A stretch of 64,000 nucleotides of DNA from Craterostigma plantagineum (taxonomy: Eukaryota > Streptophyta > Magnoliopsida > Lamiales > Linderniaceae): contig JAPQWV010000742.1 in assembly GCA_027422505.1 (NCBI GenBank), positions 62,001 through 126,000 of the forward strand, given 5' to 3'. Below are positions 34,928 through 44,828 of this stretch, in pieces; positions within the stretch are counted from its first letter, which is position 1; each line of letters opens with the position of its first letter. The notes under the pieces are model-generated. The model saw only the letters and a program-made list of their open reading frames with translations, had not been told where the DNA came from and searched no databases. The translations under genes and the position numbers were made by a program.

Positions 34928-35226
34928 TGTTAGGACATTTAATAGATTGTGTCATTAGTTTACGTCTTGGGTTATCAATTGTAATTATCCTTTAGCTTGG
35001 GCTTTGGACTAAATTGTAATTACCTTAATCTTTAGTATTTGGGCCTTAATATACTTAGGTTTAATGTGGTATATAAGGTTTTTCCAGCACTATTTTGAAG
35101 GTAATCAAAGATCAAAAGGCTAACTCTACTTTTCACAAAATACACACACTTGAAGGTGAGAATCTCTCCCTTTTTCATCCCATCTAAGCCTCTTTGATTC
35201 CTTGTTTGGTGCAATCGGGACCAACA
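34928..35226 (+). repeat. SIRE 3' LTR
   Basis: This directly follows aaagggggagat (polypurine tract) and matches the 5' LTR with six substitutions and three 1-nt indels by eye. The right-hand gcagc duplication follows at 35227. Confidence 0.92.
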
Positions 35227-35336
35227 GCAGCATATGATGCTCTGTCTAAATACCTTGACATTAAAGTCCAAGGTTCATCAGACCATTTTAAATCTTTAAA
35301 TTCGATTAATATAATTACCTCATTATGAGAAATTTT

Positions 35337-35529
35337 ATATATATATATATATATATATATCTGTAAAAATTTTTATTTACCTCATATTTTCAATATTTTG
35401 TTAAATATATTAATTTGATTTATAGAAGACATAAAAATATATCACTAAATTTTTTTATTATTAAATAAGACATATAAAAATATATCACTAAATATTTTTA
35501 TAATAATATATTTGTATATAAAAATATAA
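35337..35529. repeat. right copy of the array-flanking direct repeat, with (TA)n
   Basis: The (TA)n run at about 35337-35360 and the following 70 bp (ctgtaaaaatttttatttacc...gaagacataaa) repeat the left flank at 12768-12876. After it comes AT-rich DNA with a repeated atatatcactaaat segment. Confidence 0.78.
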
Positions 35530-35632
35530 AAAAGAGGAATTCGGTTTTCGGTTCGGTTCGGTTTACGAAATAATAAACCGAAACTGAACCGAACTGTTTT
35601 CGGTCATCAAATTCAAAATAAAAACCGAAAAC

Positions 35633-36078
35633 TAATGAATTGAGAGAATTGAAGACAAGATCTAACGTGGTTCGGATTCAATCGATCCTACATCCACGGA
35701 ACAACGAATTACTCAATTGGGCGAAGTTTTACAGAGCTAAAAAAAAACACGCACTTCTAATTTCAGCTCTCATATATTTTCATACTATCGTATATTGTGC
35801 TATATAAATCAGTTGAGTAGAGAAGATGATCGTTTTGGCATCATAAGTCTGTTAGAGAGAATCGTCAGCAGCTCCAACGGCTTTATAAGACTTCTCTGTT
35901 CTTCATTAGTTGAGGTCACGGCCGTGACATGGTATGTATGACACCATGACTGGCGGCAGAGTGGTCTTTAGACCACGCCAAACCCATCACGGCCATGAGG
36001 CTACAGTCACGAGCCCGTGAACTCGATCATCTTCACTCAGTTTCAACAAACTCCTCTGTTTCCAGCTCGATTTTAATA
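35633..36078 (-). repeat. Copia-2 3' LTR (short form, 446 bp)
   Basis: On the plus strand it reads taatgaattg to ttttaata. It holds one copy of the segment that is tandemly expanded in the other LTR, with changes such as caccatgactggcgg. Confidence 0.9.
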
Positions 36079-37545
36079 TCCCCCCCGCAAGATGGACGGC
36101 ATAGATCAATGACAGACATCTTGAGTAGTAGATCCTTCAGCTGCGGCCCAAAAAGCGCCTTAGTGAATACATCTGCCAATTGGAATTCTGTACGGACCGG
36201 AAGAAGTTTAATAGAACCATTTAGGACATGATGGCGTATGAAGTGACAATCGATCTCTATATGCTTCGATCGTTCATGTAATTTTGGATTCGAAGTAAGC
36301 CTTAATGCCGGGAGATTGTCACAATATACCACTGGCGTATAAAGCCGTCCCAAATTTAACTCTTCCATCAAGTGCTTGATCCAAAGGACTTCAGCCACCA
36401 CAGCTCCCAAAGCTCGATATTCAGCTTCAGTGGAAGATCGTGATACAGTGGTTTGTTTCTTTGCCTTCCACGTGATCAATGAATTTCCTAAGAACGTACA
36501 AAAGCCCGTGACTAATTTTCTGGTATCCCGACAGGCAGCCCAGTCTGCGTCTGAAAAGGCTCGAAGCGAGAAGTTCTGCTCTGGAGATAGGAACAAGCCT
36601 TGGCCTGGTGAACCCTTCAAGTATCGCAGGAGATGGTGCGCAGCCATCAAGTGATGTGTTCTTGGAGCAGTCATGAACTGACTCAACTTGTGGACAGCAT
36701 ATGATATGTCCGGTCTGGTGAAAGTGAGGTACAACAGCCGCCCACTAGCCTGCGATACTGGAAGGGGTCTGAAAGGAGGTCACCATCGGCAGCCATTAGT
36801 TTTTCACTGGGATTCATGGGCGTGGTAAGTGGCTTAGCATGGAGGTATCCTGTATCCTTGAGCAGCTGTAGGATGTATTGTCGTTGGGAAAGGTAAAACC
36901 TGCGTTGCTCCGAGCCACTTCTATACCGAGGAAGAACTTCAATTCTCCCAGATCCTTCACTTTGAAACACGAGCTCAAGAAATCCTGTGTTTGTTGAATC
37001 TGTTCCAATGAGGGACCGGCAATGACAATGTCATCTACGTAGACAAGCAACACCACTAGCTGGTCCCCCTGTCCTCTGAGGAATAAGGTGTGGTCGGATT
37101 GAGTTTGGGAAAAGCCAAAACTCCTAACTGCATCTGTGAACCGTTTGTTCCACTGCCTCGAAGCCTTCTTAAGGCCGTATATCGATATGTGCAGTTTGCA
37201 GACCAGTTTGTGGTGATTGCCCTGTTGATATCTGTTCTGAAATCCATGGGGAAGATCCATATAAACTTCCTCCGTGAGTTCACCATTCAGAAATGCATTA
37301 TTGACGTCCATTTGCATGATGGTCCAATTCAGTTTAGCAGCTAGTGATAAAATAATCTTGATAGTATTCGGCTTTGCTACGGGCGCAAACATGTCAATGT
37401 AGTCTACGCCTTCTCTTTGATCGTACCCTTTGGCTACCAGTCTCGCCTTGCGTTTCTTAACTTCCCCGTTAGAGTTAAACTTGAGTTTGTATACCCATCG
37501 ATCACCAATGGCCTTTTCCCGGTTGGTAAAGGAACCACTGTCCAT
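36033..37545 (-). pseudogene. Copia-2 reverse transcriptase and RNase H
   Basis: Read on the minus strand, 37545-36814 gives the RT core ([48 protein letters not shown] with the catalytic DD). After a frame change 36734-36033 gives RNase H (AFSDADWAACRDTRK; SRSSTEAEYRALGAV; HIEIDCHFIRHHV; QLADVFTKALFGP). The stop lies inside the 3' LTR, after a frame ending LCRPSCGGDIKIE. RNase H is uninterrupted over 233 residues. Confidence 0.92.
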
Positions 37546-37641
37546 GTGACATTGTCTTCGAGGGCCTGAAGTTCATCAAGCATAGAGCTCTCTGCCATTG
37601 TGGAGAAGTTGAGGCCTGCTGGAAACTCCTAGGCTCTGCTG

Positions 37642-39041
37642 CTAGATCAACAGCATTGAGAAAGGTTTGCAAGTGAGTTGAGAAGTTATGGTAGTTGAGG
37701 ACCTGTGACAGAGGGTACAGAACAGTCCTTTCCCCAGGCTGTTGCAATGACAATCTTGGAGATATTGGGGCCTTCTAGACTGTCTCATTGACCTCCTATT
37801 GATGTCCTGCGGCTCCTGCTGGGCCTCTGTTTCATCCTCAAAGGGAACCTGATGGAGTGGCAACTACTTCATCAGCGAAGTCTGCTTCAGTATGTGGCGA
37901 AGAACAGGCTTCAGGCTGATTTGAGGTTGGACTATCTCCTGCCTGGTTTGGTGCAGGGAGGGCTCCTTGAAGGCCTGAAGCATCATGGCTGGGAACATTT
38001 AATGTATCAGGCCCACTGTGATCCATGGAATGAGGCCGAGGCAACACAAGAGAGGAGAATGGATCTGATGAATCCTGAGCAGTTTTCAGATTTCTGAAAG
38101 GGAAGTCTGCTTCACTGAATCTCACATCTCTTGAGATAAATACCTCCCTCGTGTTCAAGTCAAGTACTTTGTAACCTTTGACTCCATTTGCATATCCTAA
38201 AAACACACACTCCCTAGCCCGCGGATCAATTTCCTTCTACCTGCAGCAAGAGTAGAGGAAAAACACAAGCACCCCAACACTCGAAGAAAAGTGTAGTCAA
38301 AAGGTTTTTGAAACAATAACTGGTAAGGACTTGCATTTCCTAAAGAGACAGAGGGTGTTCTATTAATAAGGAAGGCGGCAGTTAATATGCAATCAGACCA
38401 ATACTCAATTGGAATTCTAGATTGGAAGTACAAAGCTCGAGCTACATTCAACAAATGTTGATGTTTTCGCTCCACTACTGAATTTTGTTGTGGCGTTTGT
38501 ACACAAGACAAATGATGGATGATTCCCTTACTTCTATACAAATCAGACAAGTTTAACTCTCGTGCATTGTCTGTTCTTATGGTTTTCACTCGAGACTTAA
38601 ACTGAGATTCAGCTAAAGCTAGGAAGAATGTAATGACTGCTCTAGCTTCAGATTTAAATCTAATCATAAAGTCCATGTAAACCGTGAATAATCATCAACT
38701 ATGGTGACAAAATACTGATGATTTTGATGTGAAGGCACATGAATAGGGCCCCATAAATCACAATGTATAAGATCAAATACACTGCATGTAGCTTTGTTGT
38801 CAATAGGAAACTTAATCTTCTTTTGTTTAGCCACTGGGCAGATTTTGCAGAAATCGTGTGTAAAAGGTTCTGACTGTTTTAAAGAGCTTCTTAGCACATC
38901 CAACACTTTATTAGAAGGGTGGCCTAACCTATTATGCCACAAATCACTCGATTGTTTATTAAAGAACACAGGAACAGAACTAGTCACGTGATCTGGTTGA
39001 AAAACATATAATCCTGCTAGCTGATTACCACTGCCAATCAC
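37642..39041 (-). pseudogene. Copia-2 GAG-pre-integrase, integrase and linker
   Basis: 39041-38664 carries [18 protein letters not shown] and HCDLWGPIHVPS with DDYSRFTW. 38676-38197 carries IRTDNARELN and [19 protein letters not shown] and ends in FGCLCF-like sequence. 38206-37838 holds the C-terminal FLGYANGVKGYKVLDLNT and a Pro/Ser-rich linker to the RT. A single frame change near 38664-38676 splits the catalytic core. The Ser in QQNSVVERK is shared with Copia-1. Confidence 0.9.
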
Positions 39042-39117
39042 TAGGTGCGAATGATCCTGTATCAGAAACTCATTAGCCTGGAAAAGGAACTTGCAAGCAT
39101 GATTATTAGCTAGGCAA

Positions 39118-40462
39118 CTAGATCAAGTTGAAATGGAAATCCGGCACATATAATACATCTATCAATTCTATATTCTGGTTCAGCTTATATTTCCCTGCCT
39201 GATTCACCCTTATGACAGAGTTATTTGGCAGTATTACCTTTGTTCCATCTATTTCATGTAATTCATGCAATAAAATCTTATTACCACAGATATGTCTAGT
39301 TGCTCCTGAATCTATCAACCAATAATTGGCTGGCAGATTAAAAGTAAAACAGGTACCTCCCCCTTTCTCAGATGAATCTGCACTGTGTTGCTGCTGCCTC
39401 AGTCCCTGTTGGTTGAGTAATGCCTTCAAGCTGTCCAGCTGCATAGAAGTTAATTGCAGATGAACCATTGTATCATTTGCAGATGTTGTTGAATCAGAGG
39501 CATGGTTATGCTGTCCTCCATTGGTATTGGATTCAACTAAGGTCTGATTCACTTGAGGGCCCTTGAGTCTTGCATTCTGCCAATAACCCGAGGGGTAGCC
39601 GTGAACCTGATAACAGGTCTCAATGGTGTGCCCTTTCTTCCCACAGTGCGTGCACATAGCTCTGTTGGTATCCTTTCTAGCAACATTGAATTCTTGACAA
39701 ACTCTTGATTTCCCCGAGCTGCAAACATGGCCATGCTGTTCAATTGGTCTTCTCCACTTCGACCACTGCCTGAGACTATAGATCTCTGTTTTCTTCTTGG
39801 ATAATGAGGGAAAACACCTTATTAATCGAGGGGAAAGGATCCATCAAAAGTATCTGTCCTCGGATTTGGGCATAGGAATCATTCAATCCCATTAAGAACA
39901 TCATCACATACTCTTCATTCTGATAGGTCTTCAGATTGTTCATTCCGCCACAAGTACATGAAGAAATCAGTCTGTAATTGATCAACTCGTCCCACAAAGT
40001 CTTAAGTTTAGTGAAATATGTGGTTATGCTGTGGGTACCTTGTGCAAGAATCATCAAATCCTTCTTGATTTGGAAGATTCTGGGCTTGTTCGTTTGCCCA
40101 AATCTTTCTTCCAGATCCACCCACAGATCCCTAGCTGTCGAGCTGTAAAGAACACTAGCCGAAATTTCCTTCGAGACTGTGTTAAGTATCCAAGATATCA
40201 CAACATTGCGGCAGAGTGGTCTTTAGAGACTGGTGGCTGAAGAACTACATTAACAAAGCCCTCTTTGTTTCTGCCGATCAGAGCAATCAACATTGCTCTG
40301 CTCCATGTTGCGTAATTATCACCTGTTAACTGCTCGTGCACCAACAATTGCCCGGAAGTGTCCCGCATTCAAGAAATACGGATTGTTCAGAAAAGAAGGA
40401 ACTGAGGTGGAATTGAGCAGTGGTGTTGAATCGTTTGGTGGCACATTCGAACTCTCTTCCAT
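39118..40462 (-). pseudogene. Copia-2 gag and protease
   Basis: The likely start is the ATG at 40462 (MEESSNVPPNDST), with a frame change near 40360. 40201-39776 shows the Gag domain (YSSTARDLWVDLEERFG; YFTKLKTLWDEL). 39657-39118 shows the zinc knuckle CTHCGKKGHTIETCY and the protease motif WLIDSGATRHICG. It is closely related to Copia-1 Gag. Confidence 0.88.
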
Positions 40463-40512
40463 TGATTGCGCAAATTGAAATCAGTGAATCGCAGCTTGCT
40501 GGAAAGATTTGT

Positions 40513-40524
40513 GCTCTGATACCA
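40513..40524 (-). promoter_or_regulatory. Copia-2 primer-binding site
   Basis: The minus strand reads tggtatcagagc next to the LTR end at 40525, complementary to initiator tRNA-Met. Confidence 0.9.
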
Positions 40525-41105
40525 TAATGAATTGAGAGAATTAAAGACAAGATCTAACGTGGTTCGGATTCAATCGATCCTACATCCACGGAGCAACGAA
40601 TTACTTAATTGGGCGAAGTTTTACAGAGCTCAAAAAAAAGAAAAACACGCACTTCTACTTTCAGCTCTCATATATTTTCATACTATCGCATACTGTGCTA
40701 TATAAATCAGTGAGTAGAGAAGATGATCTTTGGCGTCATAAGTCTCTTAGAGAGAATCGTCAGCAGCTCCAACGGCTTTATAAGACTTCTCTGTTCTTCA
40801 TTAGTTGAGGTCACGGCCGTGACATGGTATGTATGACACCGGACTCGCGGCAGAGAGGTCTTCAACTGAGGTCACGGCCGTGACATGGGACGTACGTGAC
40901 CGTGACTCGCGGCAGAGTGGTCTTTAGACCACGCCAAACCCATCACGGCCGTGACATGGGACGTACGTGACCGTGACTCGCGGCAGAGTGGTCTTTAGAC
41001 CACGCCAAACCCATCACGGCCGTGAGGCTACAGTCACGAGCCCGTGAACTCGATCATCTTCACTCAGTTTCAACAAACTCCTCTGTTCTGAGCTCGATTT
41101 TAATA
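40525..41105 (-). repeat. Copia-2 5' LTR (long form, 581 bp)
   Basis: It matches the short LTR except for an internal expansion at about 40807-41020, where a segment containing the palindrome tcacggccgtga occurs four times. Confidence 0.9.
40807..41020. repeat. tandem 71-bp repeats with ggccgtga palindromes in the Copia-2 LTR
   Basis: Two 71-bp units begin at 40873 and 40944, preceded and followed by partial copies. Each carries tcacggccgtga and gacgtacgtgac-type palindromes plus gtggtctttagaccac, itself an inverted repeat. The other LTR has a single unit, so the expansion is specific to this LTR copy. Confidence 0.85.
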
Positions 41106-41165
41106 AAAACGAACCGAAACTACGGTGGTTCGGTCGGTTAAACCGAACTTGAACACGCACGCCTA

Positions 41166-41486
41166 GTCAAGTATTCTACTAAGTTCTACCTAATGCAAAA
41201 AAATAAGAACGTTCAATTCAACAGGTTAAAAATGCTATACGTTGACTTTGAAAGTTTCTAGGAAATAATATAAATTTTCATATGGAGAGAAAAAAAAAAT
41301 AGGCTTCATTAGGGCTGCACAAATTAACACCGGCAGCTATATGACGCACTAACAGCTAAGAGCTATATGAACTTTGTCAAGTATTCAAAATCTAATAATA
41401 TAAACTTGGATATAATGCAAATATGTATCTCCTAGCCGCAAACGTAGCATATCGACGCTAAATCTTATAGGATAAGCCTCGAAGTC
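41166..41486. other. upstream flank of cis-prenyltransferase copy 1
   Basis: No gene. It is alignable to 56038-56420 upstream of copy 3 (shared gtcaagtattc, cagctatatgacgca, ctcctagccgcaaacgtagc). This shows that the flanks were duplicated with the genes. Confidence 0.75.
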
Positions 41487-41559
41487 TGTTAGTGTATCAT
41501 GTATATTAGGAAAATATATGCATCATGTATATTTTCCTAATATACATGATACACTAACA
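41487..41559. mobile_element. 73-bp foldback insertion with 5-bp target duplication
   Basis: The insertion begins tgttagtgtatc and ends gatacactaaca. The two 32-nt arms (41487-41518 and 41528-41559) are perfectly complementary around a 9-nt spacer, tgcatcatg. The flanks show aagtc at 41482-41486 and 41560-41564. The equivalent place upstream of copy 3 (about 56423) has a single agtc and no insertion, which serves as an empty site. It is too short for a coding element. It could be a miniature foldback or MITE. Confidence 0.85.
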
Positions 41560-41729
41560 AAGTCATCAAAATTAAGGGCTACAAGCCGACAAAAAATTGT
41601 ATTATTACAAAAAAAAACTGGTCTAAAAAATGTCCACGGTCAAAGAAAAATTCAATAATACATATTGTTACAAAAGAGTTGACCTTAGAGTTCTATGATT
41701 ACCTTAGCCGACTTTGCAACAAAAAAAAG

Positions 41730-41737
41730 TATATAAA
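41730..41737 (+). promoter_or_regulatory. TATA box of cis-prenyltransferase copy 1
   Basis: tatataaa followed by gg lies 80 nt before the ATG at 41810. Copy 3 has the same box at 56593, also 80 nt before its ATG. Confidence 0.7.
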
Positions 41738-41809
41738 GGATCCATTGCAATGCATTATAGCATTACCCCCCAAAAGAAAAAAAAAACATTTAGACCAACA
41801 ATTATTACA

Positions 41810-42988
41810 ATGGTGCTCTCAAACGTAGTCAGTATAAAGTTGCCCAGCACAAAGATCCACGGCTTATTTTCATCGCATAATTATAGGTTTGGGAAGAAAT
41901 CATCGTCGTTCATCGCTATAAGCAAGGCCACGCTTTCGAGCCAAGAATCTCCATTATTACCATCGGTTAATAATCCACTAATTACTACAAAACCCTATTT
42001 TACGAGACCGATTAACCGAGGTCAAGAAAGAGCTATTGAGGCTGATCATGGGATAGAATTTAATTTGCCCGGGGAATTAATTCGAGAACTTATGCCTAAC
42101 ATGTCGCTGTAATAATGGATGGCCATGGAAGATGGGCTAAGAAGAGAGGGCTAACGACACAATTTGGACACTACGTAGGTTTCATGGTGAAGTTGAAGGA
42201 TATGATTTTGAGCTTTTTGAAATATGGGATTCGAGCTTTCACCGTCTATTCTTTCTCTTCCGAGAATTGGGCCCGTCCCAAGGTATGTGTAAGATCCATC
42301 GAATTTGAAAAAATTCGATTTTTAAAACCCTAATATTTTAGGTTGTCACCTTTTGTTGTCATGTGATTTATGATTTTGCCTCAGGAGGAAGTTGAGTGCT
42401 TGATGAGCATATTTGAAGACCTAGTTCAGTCACATATCAAAGAGATGATATATAGGTACGCGACGATTTATATAAATCCGCTTACGATATATAAATCAAA
42501 ACTATAATCGCATGCTTACGAGCTTATTTTATGGCAGCCATGATCTTCGATTCTCAGTGATTGGAGACAAAAACAGGCTTCCTTTTTCTCTCCAAAATGC
42601 AATATACGAAGCTGAGGAAATCTCGAAGTCGAACAAAGGCATGCATTTCGTAATGGCGATGAGCTACAGTGGACAAAATGAAATAACCGAAGCTGTAAGA
42701 AACATAGCTCAGAAGATCAAAGATGGGACAATGCAAATAGAAGACATCAATTCGTCCGTGTTAGAACGAAAGCTTCAAATCTCTAACACGGTCGAATTCT
42801 CTAACCTCGATTTGTTAATTAGAACGAGCGGAGAATTAAGGCTCAGCAATTTCATGCTATGGCAATCAGCTTATGCCGAGTTTTACTTCTGCGATAAATT
42901 ATTGCCAGATTTCGAAGAGGAAGATTTGATCGATGCATTGAAATCGTTCCAAGGAAGGAAAAGACGTTATGGTGGTAGGAATATTTAG
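41810..42988 (+). pseudogene. cis-prenyltransferase copy 1, one 1-nt frame lesion
   Basis: Cis-prenyltransferases condense isopentenyl diphosphate onto allylic primers with Z geometry; plant members make dolichol precursors, or neryl, lavandulyl or longer diphosphates in plastids. Exons by GT-AG sites are 41810-42282, 42385-42455 and 42538-42988, about 331 residues in total. The N-terminus (MVLSNVVSIKLPSTKIHGLF, Ser-rich) looks like a plastid transit peptide. Conserved blocks are MDGHGRWAKKRG with the catalytic Asp, TVYSFSSENWARP, MAMSYSGQNEI and LLIRTSGELRLSNFMLWQSA, ending DALKSFQGRKRRYGG. The only lesion is one missing base near 42097-42104 (cctaacatg against cctaaacac in copies 2 and 3). 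It shifts the frame just before the active-site Asp. If that is an assembly error the gene is functional. Product chain length cannot be read. Confidence 0.88.
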
Positions 42989-43613
42989 GAGACTATATAA
43001 TGGTGTACTACTGTTGTTTTGATTGGGTCGATATTAGGAGACTATATAATGGTGTACTATTGTTGTTTTGAATAATAATATGGGTCCGAATATTAAGATA
43101 TATTATACTAATGATTTACGAGAATCCGTTGACTAAATTAAGGACCAAATAGACGGAGGCGGTGTTAATTATTCAAGTCGTACTACATAGTAGAAAGAAG
43201 CCCATGTCCTATAAAAATATTGCTTCACGTTTTCGGACAATTCTATAATTCGGGGTATGCATTGAGACTTAGATCACATTAGTTCTAAATAATCATAAGC
43301 GTGCATATTCTAAGTGTGTTCTGATTGCTTGTAGTATCATTTTCATAGATGATATGAGGTGGTTCTGATCATAAATCATAAATGATATGTTCTCTCTCCC
43401 CTAATAATATCTGTTAGGGTTGCATTCTACATAGGCAAGCTGCTGATGTATATTTATTTATTTTAAGTTGTGATGGGATGGGGCAACATTATTGGGTTTA
43501 CCATTCAAAGTCCAAATTAGAATAGAGAATTAATAAAAACAAATTGACTTTTGTAATGGCGTAGTTAGTAATCACACACATGGTAGTAACTAGCCAAACT
43601 GTATTGCGAATTA
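42989..43613. other. 3' flank of copy 1
   Basis: No gene. A short direct duplication, gagactatataatggtgtact, occurs at 42990 and 43031 and also after copy 3. The block is alignable to 58553-59205. Confidence 0.6.
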
Positions 43614-44166
43614 ATCTCCAATAATACGGCAAAATGCAAACGCAAAATGCAGTAAAACTGCTCCAACAATACCGAAATGCAAACGCAAAATGCGTATTTT
43701 GCTTTCTTTCTTCTGTTTCGAACATTGCGTTTGAACGCAAAAATTGCAAATAAGTCATTTACTTGTATTGAATTATTAAATCAGACATATAAAAAATATA
43801 AAATAATATATTAAAGAATTTGAAAATTGTATACTAATTAATTTGGTTATAAATTAAATAATTATTTTAACCTTCACACATATTTTAGTAATAATTATTT
43901 TATATCTTATTTTATTTTTTTATATTTTTTATGTGTAATACAATTACATATTCTCTAAATCAAAATTAAAAGAATATTGTGGTTAATTTTGTAAAGTAGT
44001 AAAAATATACGAGTGATATTGAAAAGTTATAAAGTTGATATGAAGGAAATATTACAGGAATATTCTTTTGTGTTTGCGTTTGCAATTGACTGTTGGAGAA
44101 CAAATACTGCAAATTATGGCTGTTATTGCAAAATGCGTTTGCATTTGCGGTTAACGGTTGGAGATG
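43614..44166. mobile_element. MITE-like element with atctccaa ends and gcaaacgc repeats
   Basis: The left end reads atctccaataata..gcaaacgcaaa. The right end, on the other strand, reads catctccaaccgtta..gcaaatgcaaacgca, so the termini are inverted repeats. Subterminal aaatgcaaacgcaaaatgc motifs are repeated and the centre is AT-rich, without coding capacity. A related copy occupies 60138-63041. The target duplication is not resolved, so the superfamily is open. Confidence 0.6.
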
Positions 44167-44663
44167 TTCAAAGAGTAAGGTCCGAAGAGTGTTGAACGGA
44201 GAAATTCAAGTGTTAATACGTGCATGAATATGATGATGTGGTCCATTGATTATTTTTTTTTCGTGTGTGACAAAAATCAAGGACGACAAACTATTATTGA
44301 ATACTTTAAAGAAAACAAAATACAGAAAACTTTAGTGATTTTGCCCTTAATTAGTTTGGCCGACATTAAAACATGTAATAAAACCACCTCTAAAGTCTAA
44401 CACCTCTAACATACATGCACATTAATTACCATTCTCTTGCTATAGCTTATGGGCTTGTAATAACATTTCAATAATTCTTCAGAAAATGAAATCTCACTGA
44501 ATTGAGAGATTCACGGCTTACCAAGAAACCCTATCTATTGAGATCATTCGAAAATATTGACAAAACCCTTCAGAGAAAAAAGTCACCCTAATGTCGAAGA
44601 CGACTTGACAACAGCAAACGATTATAGCAGAGGTTGATATCAACGATATTAATGTAATTATAC

Positions 44664-44712
<49 letters not shown>

Positions 44713-44828
44713 GCCAAAAACTGCTCTCAAATGCCGAAAGAGATGTCATTAGAGTTTGGTTTAGTACCTAATCGCCTCCTACAAAAAGTATTCCATATGT
44801 AATACACAAGAATATCATTATTACAAAA
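44167..44828. other. upstream flank of copy 2, with (GA)n microsatellite
   Basis: No gene. A (GA)n run of 43 nt spans 44667-44709. The equivalent region before copy 4 (63340-63360) has only a few ga units, so the repeat expanded in unit A or shrank in unit B. Confidence 0.7.

Larger units (their letters stand above)
21687..35226 (+). mobile_element. SIRE-type Copia LTR retrotransposon, 13.5 kb
   Basis: LTRs at 21687-21984 and 34928-35226 (298 and 299 bp, starting tgttagga and ending ggaccaaca) frame a 13.5-kb element. It has a gcagc target duplication (21682-21686 and 35227-35231), a primer site at 21987 and an aaagggggagat polypurine tract before the 3' LTR. The viral sequence across the insertion is restored when it is removed (compare 14850-14870). 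Contents are a long leader with a repeated motif, Gag with zinc knuckle and coiled coil, protease, integrase, RT, RNase H, then a second motif-rich leader and about 3.7 kb of extra coding sequence. The size, Gag layout and extra 3' coding region fit the SIRE/Maximus lineage. I count six substitutions and three indels between the LTRs. Confidence 0.93.
19542..35336 (-). mobile_element. endogenous pararetrovirus, partial unit B, interrupted by a SIRE element
   Basis: Unit B continues unit A in the same orientation without a gap. It comprises the leader region (19542-20320), the 3' reading frame (to 21686) and, beyond the inserted SIRE element, 35227-35336, which matches 14863-14972 of unit A. 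It ends at a (TA)n run. The leader holds about 190 bp next to the primer site that unit A lacks. Visible coding pieces are 21525-21091 (YYDYIDAFYKVFLHQNESKK, IPNWFYQWW) and 20651-20325. The A and B units are clearly diverged by substitutions and small indels. Confidence 0.88.
35633..41105 (-). mobile_element. Copia-2: Ty1/Copia retrotransposon, minus strand
   Basis: LTRs are at 40525-41105 (5' in element sense) and 35633-36078 (3'). The target duplication is aaaac (35628-35632 and 41106-41110). The primer site is at 40524-40513 and the polypurine tract (rc of tccccccc) at 36087-36079. Gag, protease, integrase, RT and RNase H are in Copia order and closely resemble Copia-1, including the shared [20 protein letters not shown] integrase block. 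Outside the tandem expansion the LTRs differ at roughly ten positions, so it is older than Copia-1 and Copia-3. Frames are broken in most domains. Confidence 0.94.
35530..41164. mobile_element. hAT-like fragment rich in GGTTCGG, split by Copia-2
   Basis: About 100 bp on the left (35530-35632) and about 55 bp on the right (41111-41164) are made of ggttcgg/ccgaacc repeats, the subterminal style of non-autonomous hAT elements. The right end closes with cacgcacgccta. The next 8 bases, gtcaagta, would be the target duplication, and the same gtcaagta site occurs without an element at 56038. I could not find the matching left terminus, so it is probably truncated or rearranged with the viral array. 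Confidence 0.45.

Noticed and set aside
41487..41559. Foldback as a MIRNA gene
   Set aside because: Perfect pairing, a 9-nt loop and a target-site duplication point to an inserted element, not a microRNA precursor.
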